The translations under genes and the position numbers were made by a program. Under the pieces are notes generated by a model. It saw only the letters and a program-made list of their open reading frames with translations, did not search any database and was not told the origin of the DNA. From Clostridia bacterium (GTDB taxonomy: Bacteria > Bacillota > Clostridia > Acetivibrionales > DSM-27016), in the NCBI GenBank assembly GCA_026414765.1, contig JAOAIJ010000033.1, forward strand, positions 1 to 49,954: a stretch of 49,954 nucleotides of DNA, given 5' to 3'. Numbering within the stretch: the first letter of the stretch is position 1; each line of letters begins with the position of its first letter. This document shows positions 10,028 through 19,879 of the stretch, piece after piece.

Positions 10028-10411
10028 ATGAATATTGAACATGTTGCATTGTGGACCAATGATCTCGAAAGAAGCAAAATCTTCTATGAAACTTATTTCA
10101 AAGGGAAAGCAGGAGAAAAGTATATCTCAAAAAGAGAGTCTTTTGAATCTTATTTTATAACCTTTGATTCAGGTTCCAGATTAGAGTTAATGAAGATGCC
10201 GGGGATTTCTGACAACAGAGAAACAAAAATTGTAACCGGATATGTTCATATAGCTTTTTCTGTCGGCTCCCGCGAGAAGGTAGATTATCTGACAACTGTC
10301 ATGAAACAGGATGGATATATGGTAGTAAGCGATCCTCGCACGACCGGGGATGGGTATTATGAGAGTTGCGTTCTGGATCCAGATGGCAATAGAGTGGAAA
10401 TCACTGAATAA
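10028..10411 (+). CDS. VOC (glyoxalase/bleomycin resistance) family protein
   Basis: A single-domain vicinal-oxygen-chelate protein of 127 residues. The N-terminus [21 protein letters not shown] is the standard first beta-alpha unit, and [15 protein letters not shown] is the standard end with the metal-ligand Glu. The first His (EHVA) and the central Glu (RLELM) fit metal ligands. The start choice is uncertain: AAAGGAG (10006-10012) lies directly against an ATG at 10013 and 15 nt before the ATG at 10028. Homology favours 10028. The substrate is unknown. Confidence 0.8.
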   Translation: MNIEHVALWTNDLERSKIFYETYFKGKAGEKYISKRESFESYFITFDSGSRLELMKMPGISDNRETKIVTGYVHIAFSVGSREKVDYLTTVMKQDGYMVVSDPRTTGDGYYESCVLDPDGNRVEITE

Positions 10412-10447
10412 AAGAGAGAAATCTTTTATACTGTTCAAAACTTTATA

Positions 10448-10476
10448 TTGACAATATTATAGGGCATAATTAAAAT
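10448..10476 (+). promoter_or_regulatory. Strong SigA promoter for the T-box hisS-aspS unit
   Basis: A perfect -35 TTGACA (10448-10453), a 17-bp spacer and TAAAAT (10471-10476). Transcription would start near 10483, at the head of the T-box leader. Confidence 0.85.
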
Positions 10477-10483
10477 ATATATA

Positions 10484-10740
10484 ATTGATTAATTTGTGAA
10501 ATTACATTGAAAGGGAAAAGTAACCAATACTGCCTGCAGGGAGAAAGTACCGTGACTGGAAGTGCTTTCAGGATAAGGCTGGTGAAAGAACACCCTGGAG
10601 TTGACCAAATAAAAGTTGGTCCGCATATCCGGCGTTATTGGAACTAAAGTGGGTCATGCTGCTATAGCTGACCTATTAGGGTGGCACCACGGGAGCTCAA
10701 GCTTCTCGTCCCTTGCGGGGATGAGAAGCTTTTTCTATTT
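10484..10740 (+). promoter_or_regulatory. T-box leader of hisS-aspS, probably sensing tRNA-Asp
   Basis: The antiterminator T-box AGGGTGGCACCACGG lies at 10678-10692. Stem I includes AGTA near 10547 and the distal CTTTC/GAAAG hairpin. The GAC at 10603-10605, after GGAGTT, occupies the specifier position and reads Asp. A His codon CAC exists at 10591 but sits inside a helix. The base after UGG in the T-box is C, which pairs with a G discriminator: tRNA-Asp has G73, bacterial tRNA-His has C73. Uncharged tRNA-Asp should therefore prevent formation of the terminator at 10698-10737. The Stem I drawing is by eye. Confidence 0.92.
10698..10737 (+). terminator. T-box attenuator hairpin
   Basis: AAGCTTCTCGTCCC pairs with GGGGATGAGAAGCTT, followed by TTTTTC. 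This is the transcription stop that competes with the T-box antiterminator. Confidence 0.9.
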
Positions 10741-10762
10741 TATTTGAAATGGAGGAAAAGTT

Positions 10763-12079
10763 TTGGGCAAAAACATTACTACACCATCGATACTTCCCGG
10801 TTTTATGGAATTATTACCGGCAGACCAGATATTATTCAATAAAATGCTTGATACCATAAGGAATACATATGAGAGATATGGTTTTATTCCTATAGATACG
10901 CCTACTATTGAGAAGTCTGAAATCCTTTTGGCTAAAAGCGGAGGAGAAACGGAAAAGCAAATCTATCGTTTTAATAAAGGCGATAATGACTTGTCCCTCA
11001 GATTCGACCTTACAGTACCACTAGCCAGGTATGTGGCGCAGCATTTTAATGAGCTTACATTTCCTTTCAGGCGGTATCACATTGGTAAGGTTTTTAGGGG
11101 TGAAAGACCTCAGAAGGGGCGCTTCAGGGAGTTTTACCAATGCGATATAGACATAATAGGTAGTGACAGCTTAAGTTTAATAAACGAAGCCGAAATATTG
11201 AGTGTTATTTACTCTACATTTAAGGCACTGGGTTTTGATGATTTTACTATCAGGATAAATAACAGAAAAGTACTAAACGGATTTTTTGAGTTTTTGGATG
11301 TTGCCGACAAGGCTGAAGTGCTTAGAGTAATCGATAAAATTGATAAAATCGGTGACGAAAAAACTATTAAGGAGCTTCAGGATATAGGATTAAGCATTGA
11401 AAAGATAGAGAGAATCATGTATTTCATAAAGCTAAAAGGCTCTGATAAAGAAATCATAGACAGCCTTAAAGTGATGAATATTCAAAATGAACTGTTTTTA
11501 TCGGGCATAGAAGAACTTGAAAAGGTAAGTGAATATATAAGATACTTCAATATACCCGACAAAAACCATTCGATAGACCTTACGATTGCAAGAGGTTTGG
11601 ATTACTATACAGGAACAGTATATGAGACAATACTTGATAACTACTCTTCCATAGGAAGTGTATGTTCAGGCGGAAGATATGATAGCCTTGCCCAGAGTTA
11701 TACTGATAAGAAGCTTCCGGGCGTAGGGATTTCAATAGGGCTTACAAGGCTTTTTTATCAACTCAGGGAGGCCGGTATAGTAGAAAACAGCAAAAAGGCC
11801 ACCCCTACGATGCTACTGATAATACCCATGCAGGATACAATGAACTATGCTCTGGAATTCTCTGCAAAAGTCAGGGAAGCAGGAGTATCCGCGGAAGTTT
11901 ACTTTAATGAAGGGAAGATCGGTAAAAAATTCACTTATGCAGATAAGCTGGGAATTCCATATGTTGTTGTTATAGGGGAAGATGAGGTCCAAAGTGGTAT
12001 CTATAAGCTGAAAAACATGAAGACAGGTGTACAGGATGAAATGGCTATAAATGAAATAATAACCGAACTAAAAGGCTAG
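10763..12079 (+). CDS. hisS: Histidine-tRNA ligase
   Basis: Class II synthetase charging tRNA-His. Motif 2 is FRGERPQKGRFREFYQCDIDIIG, the His-specific motif is LDYYTGTVYE, motif 3 is GVGISIGLTRL, and a C-terminal anticodon-binding domain follows. The 438 residues are slightly longer than the usual ~420. The start is TTG, 7 nt after GGAGG, giving MGKNITTPSILPGFMELL. It is controlled by the T-box just upstream and is followed by aspS after 87 bp. Confidence 0.96.
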   Translation: MGKNITTPSILPGFMELLPADQILFNKMLDTIRNTYERYGFIPIDTPTIEKSEILLAKSGGETEKQIYRFNKGDNDLSLRFDLTVPLARYVAQHFNELTFPFRRYHIGKVFRGERPQKGRFREFYQCDIDIIGSDSLSLINEAEILSVIYSTFKALGFDDFTIRINNRKVLNGFFEFLDVADKAEVLRVIDKIDKIGDEKTIKELQDIGLSIEKIERIMYFIKLKGSDKEIIDSLKVMNIQNELFLSGIEELEKVSEYIRYFNIPDKNHSIDLTIARGLDYYTGTVYETILDNYSSIGSVCSGGRYDSLAQSYTDKKLPGVGISIGLTRLFYQLREAGIVENSKKATPTMLLIIPMQDTMNYALEFSAKVREAGVSAEVYFNEGKIGKKFTYADKLGIPYVVVIGEDEVQSGIYKLKNMKTGVQDEMAINEIITELKG

Positions 12080-12166
12080 GACTGGTATAGTCTATTCATG
12101 GAAGCAAATGTGAGATTAGATTGACTAAATTCTGATTATTAATAATATTTATGTGGAGGAGAAAAA

Positions 12167-13948
12167 ATGAGCGAATCAATTTACGGTTTAAAAAGAACCC
12201 ATAAATGCTCTGAACTGGGTATTGAAAACGTTGGACAGCAGGTTACTGTAATGGGGTGGTCTCACAAAAGAAGAGATTTGGGCGGAGTTATATTTGTGGA
12301 CTTAAGAGATAGAAGCGGTGTTTTGCAGGTGGTTTTCAATACCGCCTCAGGACAGGACTTGTTTGAGAAAGCAGAAACTATCAGAAATGAATACGTTATT
12401 GCAGTGATCGGCGAGGTTGTAAGAAGATCACCTGAAACTGTAAATACAAAGATAAAGACCGGTGAAATAGAGGTAGTAGCCAAAGAATTGAGAATTCTCA
12501 GTAAGGCGGAAACTCCTCCGGTTTATATTGAAGAAGACACAGATGTCAATGAAAATGTAAGACTTAAATACAGGTATTTAGATTTAAGAAGGCCGGATAT
12601 GCAGAGAAACCTTATTCTGAGACATAGAGTCGCAAAAATCGCAAGAGATTACTACGATGAAAACGGTTTCCTTGAAATAGAGACTCCAATGCTTACAAAG
12701 AGTACTCCGGAAGGGGCGAGGGAATATATTGTTCCAAGTAGGATTCAGCCGGGCAAATTCTATACCCTGCCACAATCTCCACAGTTGTTCAAGCAGTTGT
12801 TGATGGTATCCGGATTTGATAGGTATTTCCAGATAGTGAAGTGCTTCAGGGATGAGGATTTAAGAGCTGACAGACAACCTGAATTCACACAGATAGATAT
12901 TGAAATGTCTTTTGTAAATGTTGAAGATGTTCTTACAGTAAATGAAGGGTTTGTAAAGAAAGCATTCAAAGAGGCTCTTGGAATAGATCTCGAAACACCG
13001 TTTGTCAGAATGCCATACCAGGAGGCAATGGACAGATTTGGATCCGATAAGCCTGACATAAGGTTTGGACTTGAGCTTGTAAACATCTCTGATCTTGTAG
13101 AAAATTGTGGCTTTAAAGTGTTTGCTGATGCAGTGAAGAATGGCGGAAGTGTAAGAGCAGTAAATGCAAAAGGCTGCGGGGCCAAATTCTCAAGACGTGA
13201 GATCGACAGTCTGGTTGAATTTGTAAAGATATATAAAGCAAAGGGAATGGCATGGATAGTTGTTGAAGAAAATGAACTAAAATCTGCAATAACAAAGTTT
13301 CTGTCAGAGGATGAAACTAAAGCGATATTGGACAGGGTAAAGGCAGAACCTGGAGACCTGATATGCTTCATAGCCGATAAAAATTCAGTTGTTTATGATG
13401 CTCTCGGACAGTTAAGGCTTGAGCTTGCTAAAAGGCTTGAACTGCTTGACAGGAATGAATATAAATTCCTGTGGGTGACGGAATTCCCTCTTTTCGAATA
13501 TGATGAAGAAGAAAACCGTTGGGCTGCAAAGCACCATCCGTTTACTTCACCAATGGATGAAGACCTGCAATATCTTGATTCTGATCCTGGAAAAGTACGT
13601 GCGAAAGCTTATGATATAGTACTCAACGGTGTTGAAATCGGTGGAGGAAGTATCAGAATACACAGCCAGGAATTGCAGGCCAAAATGTTTAAAATGCTCG
13701 GCCTGACAGAACAGCAGACTCAAGACAGATTCGGATTCCTGCTTGAAGCGTTCAAATACGGTACGCCGCCGCATGGGGGAATGGCATACGGACTTGACAG
13801 GCTGATAATGCTTATGGCTGGAAGAAGCAGCATCAGAGATGTGATAGCGTTCCCAAAAGTACAGAACGCTTCTGATCCGATGTCGAATGCACCTGACATA
13901 ATAGAAGCTAAACAATTGAAAGAACTTCATATAAAAACTGATGCCTAA
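12167..13948 (+). CDS. aspS: Aspartate-tRNA ligase
   Basis: Class II synthetase charging tRNA-Asp. It has the N-terminal OB-fold, motif 2 region FRDEDLRADRQPEFTQIDIEMSF, the bacterial GAD insertion domain (about residues 290-400) and motif 3 GLDRLIMLMAGR near 545. The 593 residues match the bacterial type. The site TGGAGGAG precedes the ATG. A weak internal promoter-like pair, TTGACT (12121) and TAATAT (12143), lies in the hisS-aspS gap, but it would start transcription on top of the ribosome site and I do not count on it. Confidence 0.97.
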   Translation: MSESIYGLKRTHKCSELGIENVGQQVTVMGWSHKRRDLGGVIFVDLRDRSGVLQVVFNTASGQDLFEKAETIRNEYVIAVIGEVVRRSPETVNTKIKTGEIEVVAKELRILSKAETPPVYIEEDTDVNENVRLKYRYLDLRRPDMQRNLILRHRVAKIARDYYDENGFLEIETPMLTKSTPEGAREYIVPSRIQPGKFYTLPQSPQLFKQLLMVSGFDRYFQIVKCFRDEDLRADRQPEFTQIDIEMSFVNVEDVLTVNEGFVKKAFKEALGIDLETPFVRMPYQEAMDRFGSDKPDIRFGLELVNISDLVENCGFKVFADAVKNGGSVRAVNAKGCGAKFSRREIDSLVEFVKIYKAKGMAWIVVEENELKSAITKFLSEDETKAILDRVKAEPGDLICFIADKNSVVYDALGQLRLELAKRLELLDRNEYKFLWVTEFPLFEYDEEENRWAAKHHPFTSPMDEDLQYLDSDPGKVRAKAYDIVLNGVEIGGGSIRIHSQELQAKMFKMLGLTEQQTQDRFGFLLEAFKYGTPPHGGMAYGLDRLIMLMAGRSSIRDVIAFPKVQNASDPMSNAPDIIEAKQLKELHIKTDA

Positions 13949-14027
13949 AAACTATTTTAGGCTTATTACAAGAGAGTTGATAAAACTCCGTAAATATAAT
14001 CCATATCATTAAATGCTGAAGCCTAGA

Positions 14028-14060
14028 GGGGGAGACCATAGTGTTTACCCCTTTTTGTTT
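14028..14060 (+). terminator. Terminator of the hisS-aspS unit
   Basis: GGGG pairs with CCCC and AGAC with GTTT across one mismatch, around loop CATAGT. CTTTTTGTTTT follows. Confidence 0.7.
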
Positions 14061-14080
14061 TATTCTTTTAGTCTATCCCC

Positions 14081-14109
14081 TTGTTTATTTTTTTAGATAG
14101 TGCTATAAT
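14081..14109 (+). promoter_or_regulatory. SigA-type promoter for lepB
   Basis: TTGTTT (14081-14086), 17 bp, then a perfect TATAAT (14104-14109). It lies just after the aspS terminator and about 50 bp before lepB. Confidence 0.65.
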
Positions 14110-14158
14110 CTTGAAATCAAATCAATAAAACTGGAAGAAAAACAGGGGGTATTTTACT

Positions 14159-14695
14159 GTGAAGAATCCTGTTATTAAGGAAACACTGAGTTGGGTGATC
14201 CATATTGCCATAGCGGTAGCTATTGGCTTGATAATAGTTAATTTTGTTATCCAAAGGACTATCGTTGACGGCCAATCCATGGAGCCGACACTTCAAAATG
14301 CAGATAACCTGTGGGTTGAAAAGCTCACTCCTAAATTCGGTAAACTGAAATATGGTGATATAGTGACCATAGACGTTCCGGAAAAGGTTGGGGAAGAAAG
14401 AAGTCCGCTCATAAAGAGGGTGATAGGTGTCGAGGGGGATAGTATAGAAATAAGGAATGGTAAGGTTTATTTGAACAACAAGGAACTAAATGAGAATTAC
14501 ATCGGGGATAATATTACTGCACCTGATTATGAGAAGATTACAGTACCAAAGGACTGTGTTTATGTACTGGGGGATAACAGAGAGAACAGCAGGGATAGTA
14601 GGGAAATAGGACCCGTTGAAATAAAGAAAATCTCTGGAAAAGCTATATTCAGATTTTTACCGTTGAATAAATTTGGTCCGATTAAGAGTAAATAA
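14159..14695 (+). CDS. lepB: Signal peptidase I
   Basis: Membrane-bound serine protease that removes signal peptides from secreted proteins. One N-terminal membrane segment (about residues 12-30) precedes the catalytic DGQSMEPTL with Ser40. The general base Lys86 is in LIKRVIGVEGD, and the GDNRENSRDSR box closes the active site. The 178 residues are typical of Gram-positive SipS-type enzymes. The start is GTG after AGGGGG. It has its own promoter and its own terminator. Confidence 0.95.
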   Translation: MKNPVIKETLSWVIHIAIAVAIGLIIVNFVIQRTIVDGQSMEPTLQNADNLWVEKLTPKFGKLKYGDIVTIDVPEKVGEERSPLIKRVIGVEGDSIEIRNGKVYLNNKELNENYIGDNITAPDYEKITVPKDCVYVLGDNRENSRDSREIGPVEIKKISGKAIFRFLPLNKFGPIKSK

Positions 14696-14720
14696 ATTTT
14701 AAGATTTGAATTTATTTAAA

Positions 14721-14757
14721 GCGGAGTGAAGATGAGCATTAACACACTCCGTTTTTA
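14721..14757 (+). terminator. lepB terminator
   Basis: CGGAGTG (14722-14728) pairs with CACTCCG (14745-14751), followed by TTTTT. Confidence 0.85.
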
Positions 14758-15037
14758 TATTTCTTTTAAACACGGAAAGTGTGTATTGAAAATACTCTTA
14801 ATAAATAAAAAATAGTACAATTCATAAAAATGCGCAAGAATAATTTGCAGTCTTTATAATTGTACAAAACTGTGGTAATATAGTAGTGCAAAATAGGCAA
14901 AGAGTGTAGTTAATTGTCAATACTGCTTTATGGGTTGGTTTGAGGTAAAATGTATTTTAAGGGGGGCGTAATATAACCCGCGAAATCTGAAAGTAGGATT
15001 CCAAATTCTGTTCAGAAGATACCGGGTTGTGTTTATT
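14758..15037 (+). promoter_or_regulatory. Leader region of the activase gene with a nested hairpin
   Basis: No gene is supported. Just before the start codon, AACCCG (14975-14980) can pair with CGGGTT (15023-15028), enclosing TCTGAA (14986-14991) paired with TTCAGA (15011-15016). The start codon follows directly and no normal ribosome site is seen next to it. The SD-like AAGGGGGG at 14959-14966 is over 70 nt away. The region may control translation, which is an inference. Confidence 0.35.
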
Positions 15038-18000
15038 ATGAATAAACTATTGCATTTAGGTCTTGATGTAGGTTCAACTACGGTTAAGCTCGTTGTTCTG
15101 GATAAGGATGACAATGTTATATACAGCAGATATCAGAGACATTTTTCCGATATCAGAAAAACCATATTCAACATTGTCAGCGAAGCATATGAGAGCTTTA
15201 AGGATGAAAAAATTACAGTCACACTTACCGGCTCCGGGGGTATATCCGTATCCCAGTGGCTTAATTTGCCTTTCATCCAGGAAGTAATCGCAGGAACCAA
15301 ATCGATTGAAAAGTTTATACCTCATACGGATGTAGTAATAGAACTTGGTGGCGAGGATGCAAAGATAACCTATTTTGACAATGGCATAGAACAAAGAATG
15401 AACGGTACATGCGCTGGAGGGACCGGCGCTTTTATAGATCAGATGGCTGCACTGCTGCAGACGGATGCATCAGGCTTGAACGAGCTTGCAAAGGGATATA
15501 AGATGATTTACCCTATAGCTGCAAGATGCGGAGTTTTTGCCAAAACCGATATTCAGCCTCTCCTAAATGAAGGTGCTGCAAAAGAGGATATAGCAGCTTC
15601 TGTTTTCCAGTCTGTTGTAAACCAGACAATAAGCGGCCTTGCATGTGGCAAGCCTATCAGGGGAAATGTTGCATTTTTAGGTGGTCCTCTGAATTATTTG
15701 TCAGAGCTCAGGAAACGCTTTATTGAGACACTTAATCTAAAAGAAGAACAGATAGTTTTTCCGGAGAATTCACAGTTGTTTGTAGCTATCGGAGCGGCAC
15801 TGGAGTCAAAAAACCAATTACCGATAGCCTTCAAGGCGCTTAATGCCAGCTTGCCTGTCCTAAATAGTGTTACAGCTCATGAAGTTGAAAGATTACGGCC
15901 CTTATTTCTTGATTCAAGTGAATTAGAGGAATTCCGAAAAAGACATGATAAAGATGTAGCGGTAAGAAAGGATATAGGAAGTTTTGAGGGAGACTGCTTC
16001 TTAGGTATAGATGCAGGATCGACTACAACAAAAGTAGCATTGATCGACAAAGATGGTGCGCTCCTTTACTCATATTATGGAAGTAATGAAGGAAGTCCTT
16101 TAAACTCTACTATCAAAGTATTGAAAGAGCTTTACAGCTTACTTCCTACAAAAGCCAGAATAGTAAATTCAACTGTTACAGGCTATGGGGAAAGTTTGCT
16201 GAAAACTGCATTGTACATTGATATTGGGGAAATTGAGACAATTGCTCATTACAAAGCTGCCGATTTTTTCCTTCCCGGAGTTGATTTTATTCTGGATATC
16301 GGCGGGCAGGATATGAAGTGTCTAAAGGTAAGAAATGGTGTCATAGACAGCATAATGCTAAATGAAGCATGCTCTTCGGGATGTGGTTCTTTTATAGAGA
16401 CCTTTGCACATTCCTTGAATTTGTCTGCTGCAGAGTTTGCAAAAGAGGCTTTACTTGCGGAAAACCCAGTAGACTTGGGTTCAAGGTGTACTGTGTTTAT
16501 GAATTCGAGAGTAAAGCAGGCTCAAAAGGAAGGCGCAACAGTTGGGGATATTTCTGCAGGCCTTTCATATTCTGTAATCAAAAATGCCCTGTTTAAAGTA
16601 ATAAAGATACGGAACCCCAAGGAGCTTGGAGAAAAGATAATAGTTCAAGGGGGGACTTTTTATAATGATGCAGTTTTGAGAAGTTTTGAGCTTATTTCCG
16701 AAAGGGAAGCTATAAGGCCGGATATTGCGGGTCTTATGGGAGCTTTCGGTGCAGCAATAATTGCAAAAGAAAGATACACTATGGGCTATCAGAGTACTCT
16801 GCTAAAGGCTGGTCAGCTTGACAGTTTCAGCTACGAAACAGGCATGAGAAGGTGTGAACACTGTGGCAACAGCTGTCTACTTACAATAAATAAATTTAAG
16901 GATGACAGATCTTTTGTATCTGGTAACAGATGTGAGAGAGGTGCAGGAATGGAAAAAAGAAAAGACCACATTCCGAACCTTTATGACTATAAATACAGGA
17001 GATTATTCGGGTATATTACTCTGAGCAGGGAAGAGGCCGTAAGAGGAACAGTAGGTATACCCAGGGTACTTAATCTATATGAAAACTATCCGTTTTGGTT
17101 TACATTTTTTAACGAGTTGAAGTTCAGGGTAGAGATTTCGCCAAGATCTTCAAAGAAGATATATGAACTGGGTATAGAGACTATGCCTTCGGAATCCGTA
17201 TGTTATCCGGCAAAACTTGTACATGGTCACATAATGAGTCTGGTCAACAAGGGTGTCGATTTCATATTCTATCCCTGTATACCATATGAGAAGAAAGAAA
17301 TGGCAGAGGCTGATAATCATTACAATTGTCCTATTGTTACGTCTTATTCGGAGGTTATTAAGAACAATATGGATATTTTGAATGAGAAAAATATTAAGTT
17401 TATGAATCCATTTCTACCTTACGATGATAAAAAGAGACTGACTGAAAGACTTTTCGAGGAGTTTAAAGATTTTGGAATATCTAAGAAGGAAATAGTCGAA
17501 GCAGTTGATAAAGCTTGGAAAGAAGATATCAGATTCAAGGAAGATGTGAGGAAAAAAGGGGAAGAAGTTTTAAAATATCTCGGTGAGACCGGGAAAAAAG
17601 GTGTTGTACTTGCGAGTAGACCTTATCATGTTGACCCGGAAATAAATCATGGGATACCTAATATAATTACAGGTCTTGGTATGGCAGTACTTACTGAAGA
17701 TTCGATAGCACATCTGGGTATGATAGAAAGGCCTGTAAGGGTAGTCGACCAGTGGATGTATCACTCAAGGCTTTATGCTGCGGCAAGCTTTGTAAAAGAA
17801 CAGGATAATCTGGAACTCATCCAGCTTAATTCATTTGGGTGTGGATTGGATGCTGTAACAACGGATCAGGTTCAGGAAATACTGAATAGTTATGAAAAAA
17901 TTTACACTGTTTTGAAAATTGACGAGGGCAATAATCTTGGTGCTGCCAGGATACGTATGCGTTCGCTGAAAGCGGCAATGGAAGAGCGGGATAATAACGG

Positions 18001-19348
18001 CTTTAAACCCGAGAAAATAAGTTGCACACAGGAAAAGGTTATTTTTACCGAGGAAATGAAATATAAGCATACTATACTAGCACCTGAAATGTCTCCAATA
18101 CACTTCCAATTTGTTCAGGAAGCCTTTAAGGCATCAGGCTACAAAATGGAGGTATTGCCGTCGGTAGATAAAAAAGCAGTAGATGAAGGCTTGAAATATG
18201 TAAATAATGATGCATGCTATCCTTCCATTATTGTTATTGGACAGCTCATCGAAGCACTAAAATCAGGTAAATACGATTTAAAAAACACTTCGGTAATGAT
18301 TTCACAGACTGGAGGAGGGTGCAGGGCTACAAACTATATAGGCTTTTTAAGGAAAGCGTTAATAGATGCGGGTTTCTCTAGTATACCGGTAATATCACTG
18401 AACGCTGTCGGTATGGAAAAGAATCCGGGATTTAAGCTCAGTACAGGTTTGATTAATAAAAGTATGATTGCACTTGTATATGGTGATTTGCTGATGAGAG
18501 TGCTGTACCGTGTGAGGCCTTATGAAAAAGTACCTGGCTCGGCAAACAAACTTTATGAGTACTGGGTAGAAAAATGCAAGAAGTCTGTCACAAGTGGAAA
18601 TCATAACCTTTTTAAAAAGAATATAAAGAAAATAGTCCAGGATTTTGACAACTTAGAAATAAGCAATATAAGAAAACCCAAGGTGGGTTTGGTTGGGGAG
18701 ATACTTGTAAAATTCCATCCGACTGCAAATAACAGTGTTGTAGACATAATAGAAAGGGAAGGTGCAGAGGCGGTCATGCCCGACCTGACTGATTTCCTTC
18801 TCTACTGTGCTTATGATGCAAACTTTAAATATAAGCAGCTTTCCGGCAGCTGGAGAAAACTCGTTATTAATAATGCTGCAATTTCAGGAATAGAATACTA
18901 CAGAAGAGCTATGAAAAAGGCTTTGAAGAAGAGTAAGCGCTTTGAGCCGCCATGCAGCATATATGAGTTGGCGGAGGGAGCTTCAGAGATACTTTCCCTG
19001 GGCAATCAGACTGGCGAAGGTTGGTTTTTAACGGCTGAAATGATTGAATTGATAAAAAGCGGAGCAAAGAACATCGTTTGTATGCAGCCTTTTGCATGTT
19101 TACCGAACCACGTTACCGGAAAAGGTATGATAAAGGAGCTAAGAAGGCAGTATCCTGATTCAAATATTGTTGCAGTAGATTATGATCCTGGAGCCAGTGA
19201 AGTTAACCAATTGAACAGAATAAAACTTATGCTTTCCGTTGCGTTCAAAAACCTGTTCAAGGATGGAACTGGCTATGAAGGAAAGGAAGAATATGAGAGT
19301 AATAAAGTAGCTGAAAAGAATGAGAAAAGTATAAATGTCAGTTTCTAA
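15038..19348 (+). CDS. Giant acyl-CoA dehydratase activase-related protein
   Basis: A protein of about 1436 residues of the 2-hydroxyacyl-CoA dehydratase activator group. Two ASKHA ATPase domains open it: [13 protein letters not shown] at the N-terminus and [14 protein letters not shown] near residue 324. Each keeps a cysteine pair suited to a bridging 4Fe-4S cluster ([10 protein letters not shown] with ARCGVF, and [10 protein letters not shown] with SRCTVF). A DUF2229-type region (from [15 protein letters not shown]) and a dehydratase-subunit-like C-terminal half with conserved Cys follow. Relatives are widespread in anaerobes but of unknown substrate; ATP-driven electron transfer is the family expectation. 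I start at the ATG at 15038, although a GTG at 15029 is in frame. Confidence 0.85.
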   Translation: MNKLLHLGLDVGSTTVKLVVLDKDDNVIYSRYQRHFSDIRKTIFNIVSEAYESFKDEKITVTLTGSGGISVSQWLNLPFIQEVIAGTKSIEKFIPHTDVVIELGGEDAKITYFDNGIEQRMNGTCAGGTGAFIDQMAALLQTDASGLNELAKGYKMIYPIAARCGVFAKTDIQPLLNEGAAKEDIAASVFQSVVNQTISGLACGKPIRGNVAFLGGPLNYLSELRKRFIETLNLKEEQIVFPENSQLFVAIGAALESKNQLPIAFKALNASLPVLNSVTAHEVERLRPLFLDSSELEEFRKRHDKDVAVRKDIGSFEGDCFLGIDAGSTTTKVALIDKDGALLYSYYGSNEGSPLNSTIKVLKELYSLLPTKARIVNSTVTGYGESLLKTALYIDIGEIETIAHYKAADFFLPGVDFILDIGGQDMKCLKVRNGVIDSIMLNEACSSGCGSFIETFAHSLNLSAAEFAKEALLAENPVDLGSRCTVFMNSRVKQAQKEGATVGDISAGLSYSVIKNALFKVIKIRNPKELGEKIIVQGGTFYNDAVLRSFELISEREAIRPDIAGLMGAFGAAIIAKERYTMGYQSTLLKAGQLDSFSYETGMRRCEHCGNSCLLTINKFKDDRSFVSGNRCERGAGMEKRKDHIPNLYDYKYRRLFGYITLSREEAVRGTVGIPRVLNLYENYPFWFTFFNELKFRVEISPRSSKKIYELGIETMPSESVCYPAKLVHGHIMSLVNKGVDFIFYPCIPYEKKEMAEADNHYNCPIVTSYSEVIKNNMDILNEKNIKFMNPFLPYDDKKRLTERLFEEFKDFGISKKEIVEAVDKAWKEDIRFKEDVRKKGEEVLKYLGETGKKGVVLASRPYHVDPEINHGIPNIITGLGMAVLTEDSIAHLGMIERPVRVVDQWMYHSRLYAAASFVKEQDNLELIQLNSFGCGLDAVTTDQVQEILNSYEKIYTVLKIDEGNNLGAARIRMRSLKAAMEERDNNGFKPEKISCTQEKVIFTEEMKYKHTILAPEMSPIHFQFVQEAFKASGYKMEVLPSVDKKAVDEGLKYVNNDACYPSIIVIGQLIEALKSGKYDLKNTSVMISQTGGGCRATNYIGFLRKALIDAGFSSIPVISLNAVGMEKNPGFKLSTGLINKSMIALVYGDLLMRVLYRVRPYEKVPGSANKLYEYWVEKCKKSVTSGNHNLFKKNIKKIVQDFDNLEISNIRKPKVGLVGEILVKFHPTANNSVVDIIEREGAEAVMPDLTDFLLYCAYDANFKYKQLSGSWRKLVINNAAISGIEYYRRAMKKALKKSKRFEPPCSIYELAEGASEILSLGNQTGEGWFLTAEMIELIKSGAKNIVCMQPFACLPNHVTGKGMIKELRRQYPDSNIVAVDYDPGASEVNQLNRIKLMLSVAFKNLFKDGTGYEGKEEYESNKVAEKNEKSINVSF

Positions 19349-19353
19349 ATAGA

Positions 19354-19391
19354 ATAAAAAAGAAATCACTTCACAGTGATTTCTTTTTTAT
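19354..19391. terminator. Bidirectional terminator between convergent genes
   Basis: AAAAAAGAAATCACT (19356-19370) pairs perfectly with AGTGATTTCTTTTTT (19375-19389) around TCAC. It has T-runs on both strands and serves the activase gene and the minus-strand gene at 19388. Confidence 0.9.
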
Positions 19392-19552
19392 CTGCCTGGT
19401 TTTTTTGCTTCAGACATATATTTCATTTTACCCTTTTTCCCTTTGGTTTTTGGACGAGCATCATATTTTTTGATAGACCTGTGCATCATGAAACCCAAGC
19501 CAACAAAGGTTAGTAACGTTACAATAATAATAATTACATTCGAACTACCCAT
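19388..19552 (-). CDS. Small single-span membrane protein, unknown function
   Basis: A 54-residue protein starting MGSSNVIIIIVTLLTF. One hydrophobic helix (about residues 5-24) is followed by a strongly basic tail rich in Lys and Gly. The start at 19552 is set by AGGGAG 6 nt upstream; an extended reading to 19609 lacks a site. Orientation by the positive-inside rule puts the tail in the cytoplasm. I do not recognise the family. It ends in the terminator shared with the activase gene. Confidence 0.6.
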   Translation of the reverse strand: MGSSNVIIIIVTLLTFVGLGFMMHRSIKKYDARPKTKGKKGKMKYMSEAKKPGR

Positions 19553-19666
19553 AAAAATCTCCCTGTCATACATATCGTTTGATTTCAAAACTCTACCATG
19601 TTTCCACAAGGAAATATTATATAGGTTACTTCAGTTTAAATCAATAACATTTTTTTCTGTCCGGTT

Positions 19667-19879
19667 TTACAATATTTCCAAAAGATTATCAAAGCTATAG
19701 GTATACATATACGGATCACTTTTTTCCACCTTACTGAATTCTAAACCTGTAAGCAGGTTTTCGTGCCCGCAGCACTCGCAAAGAAAAGTCAGACCGCTAA
19801 GCTTGTAAACTTCTTCTGCAGGCAGGTTGAGGATAACAGAGGAACAGTTAAAGCAACTCAAGGTTTTAAAACTATACAT
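19667..19879 (-). CDS. Small CxxC-CxxC protein, unknown function
   Basis: A 70-residue protein with CFNC near residue 9 and CECC near residue 34, a spacing that suits a zinc ribbon. AAAGGAGG lies 7 nt before the ATG, so it is very likely translated. No function is recognised. It points away from spoIIP, with nearly 500 bp of gene-free DNA between the two starts. Confidence 0.7.
   Translation of the reverse strand: MYSFKTLSCFNCSSVILNLPAEEVYKLSGLTFLCECCGHENLLTGLEFSKVEKSDPYMYTYSFDNLLEIL

Noticed and set aside
12121-12148. Promoter in the hisS-aspS gap
   Set aside because: TTGACT and TAATAT at 16-bp spacing look fair, but transcription would begin at the aspS ribosome site; the leader would be almost absent.
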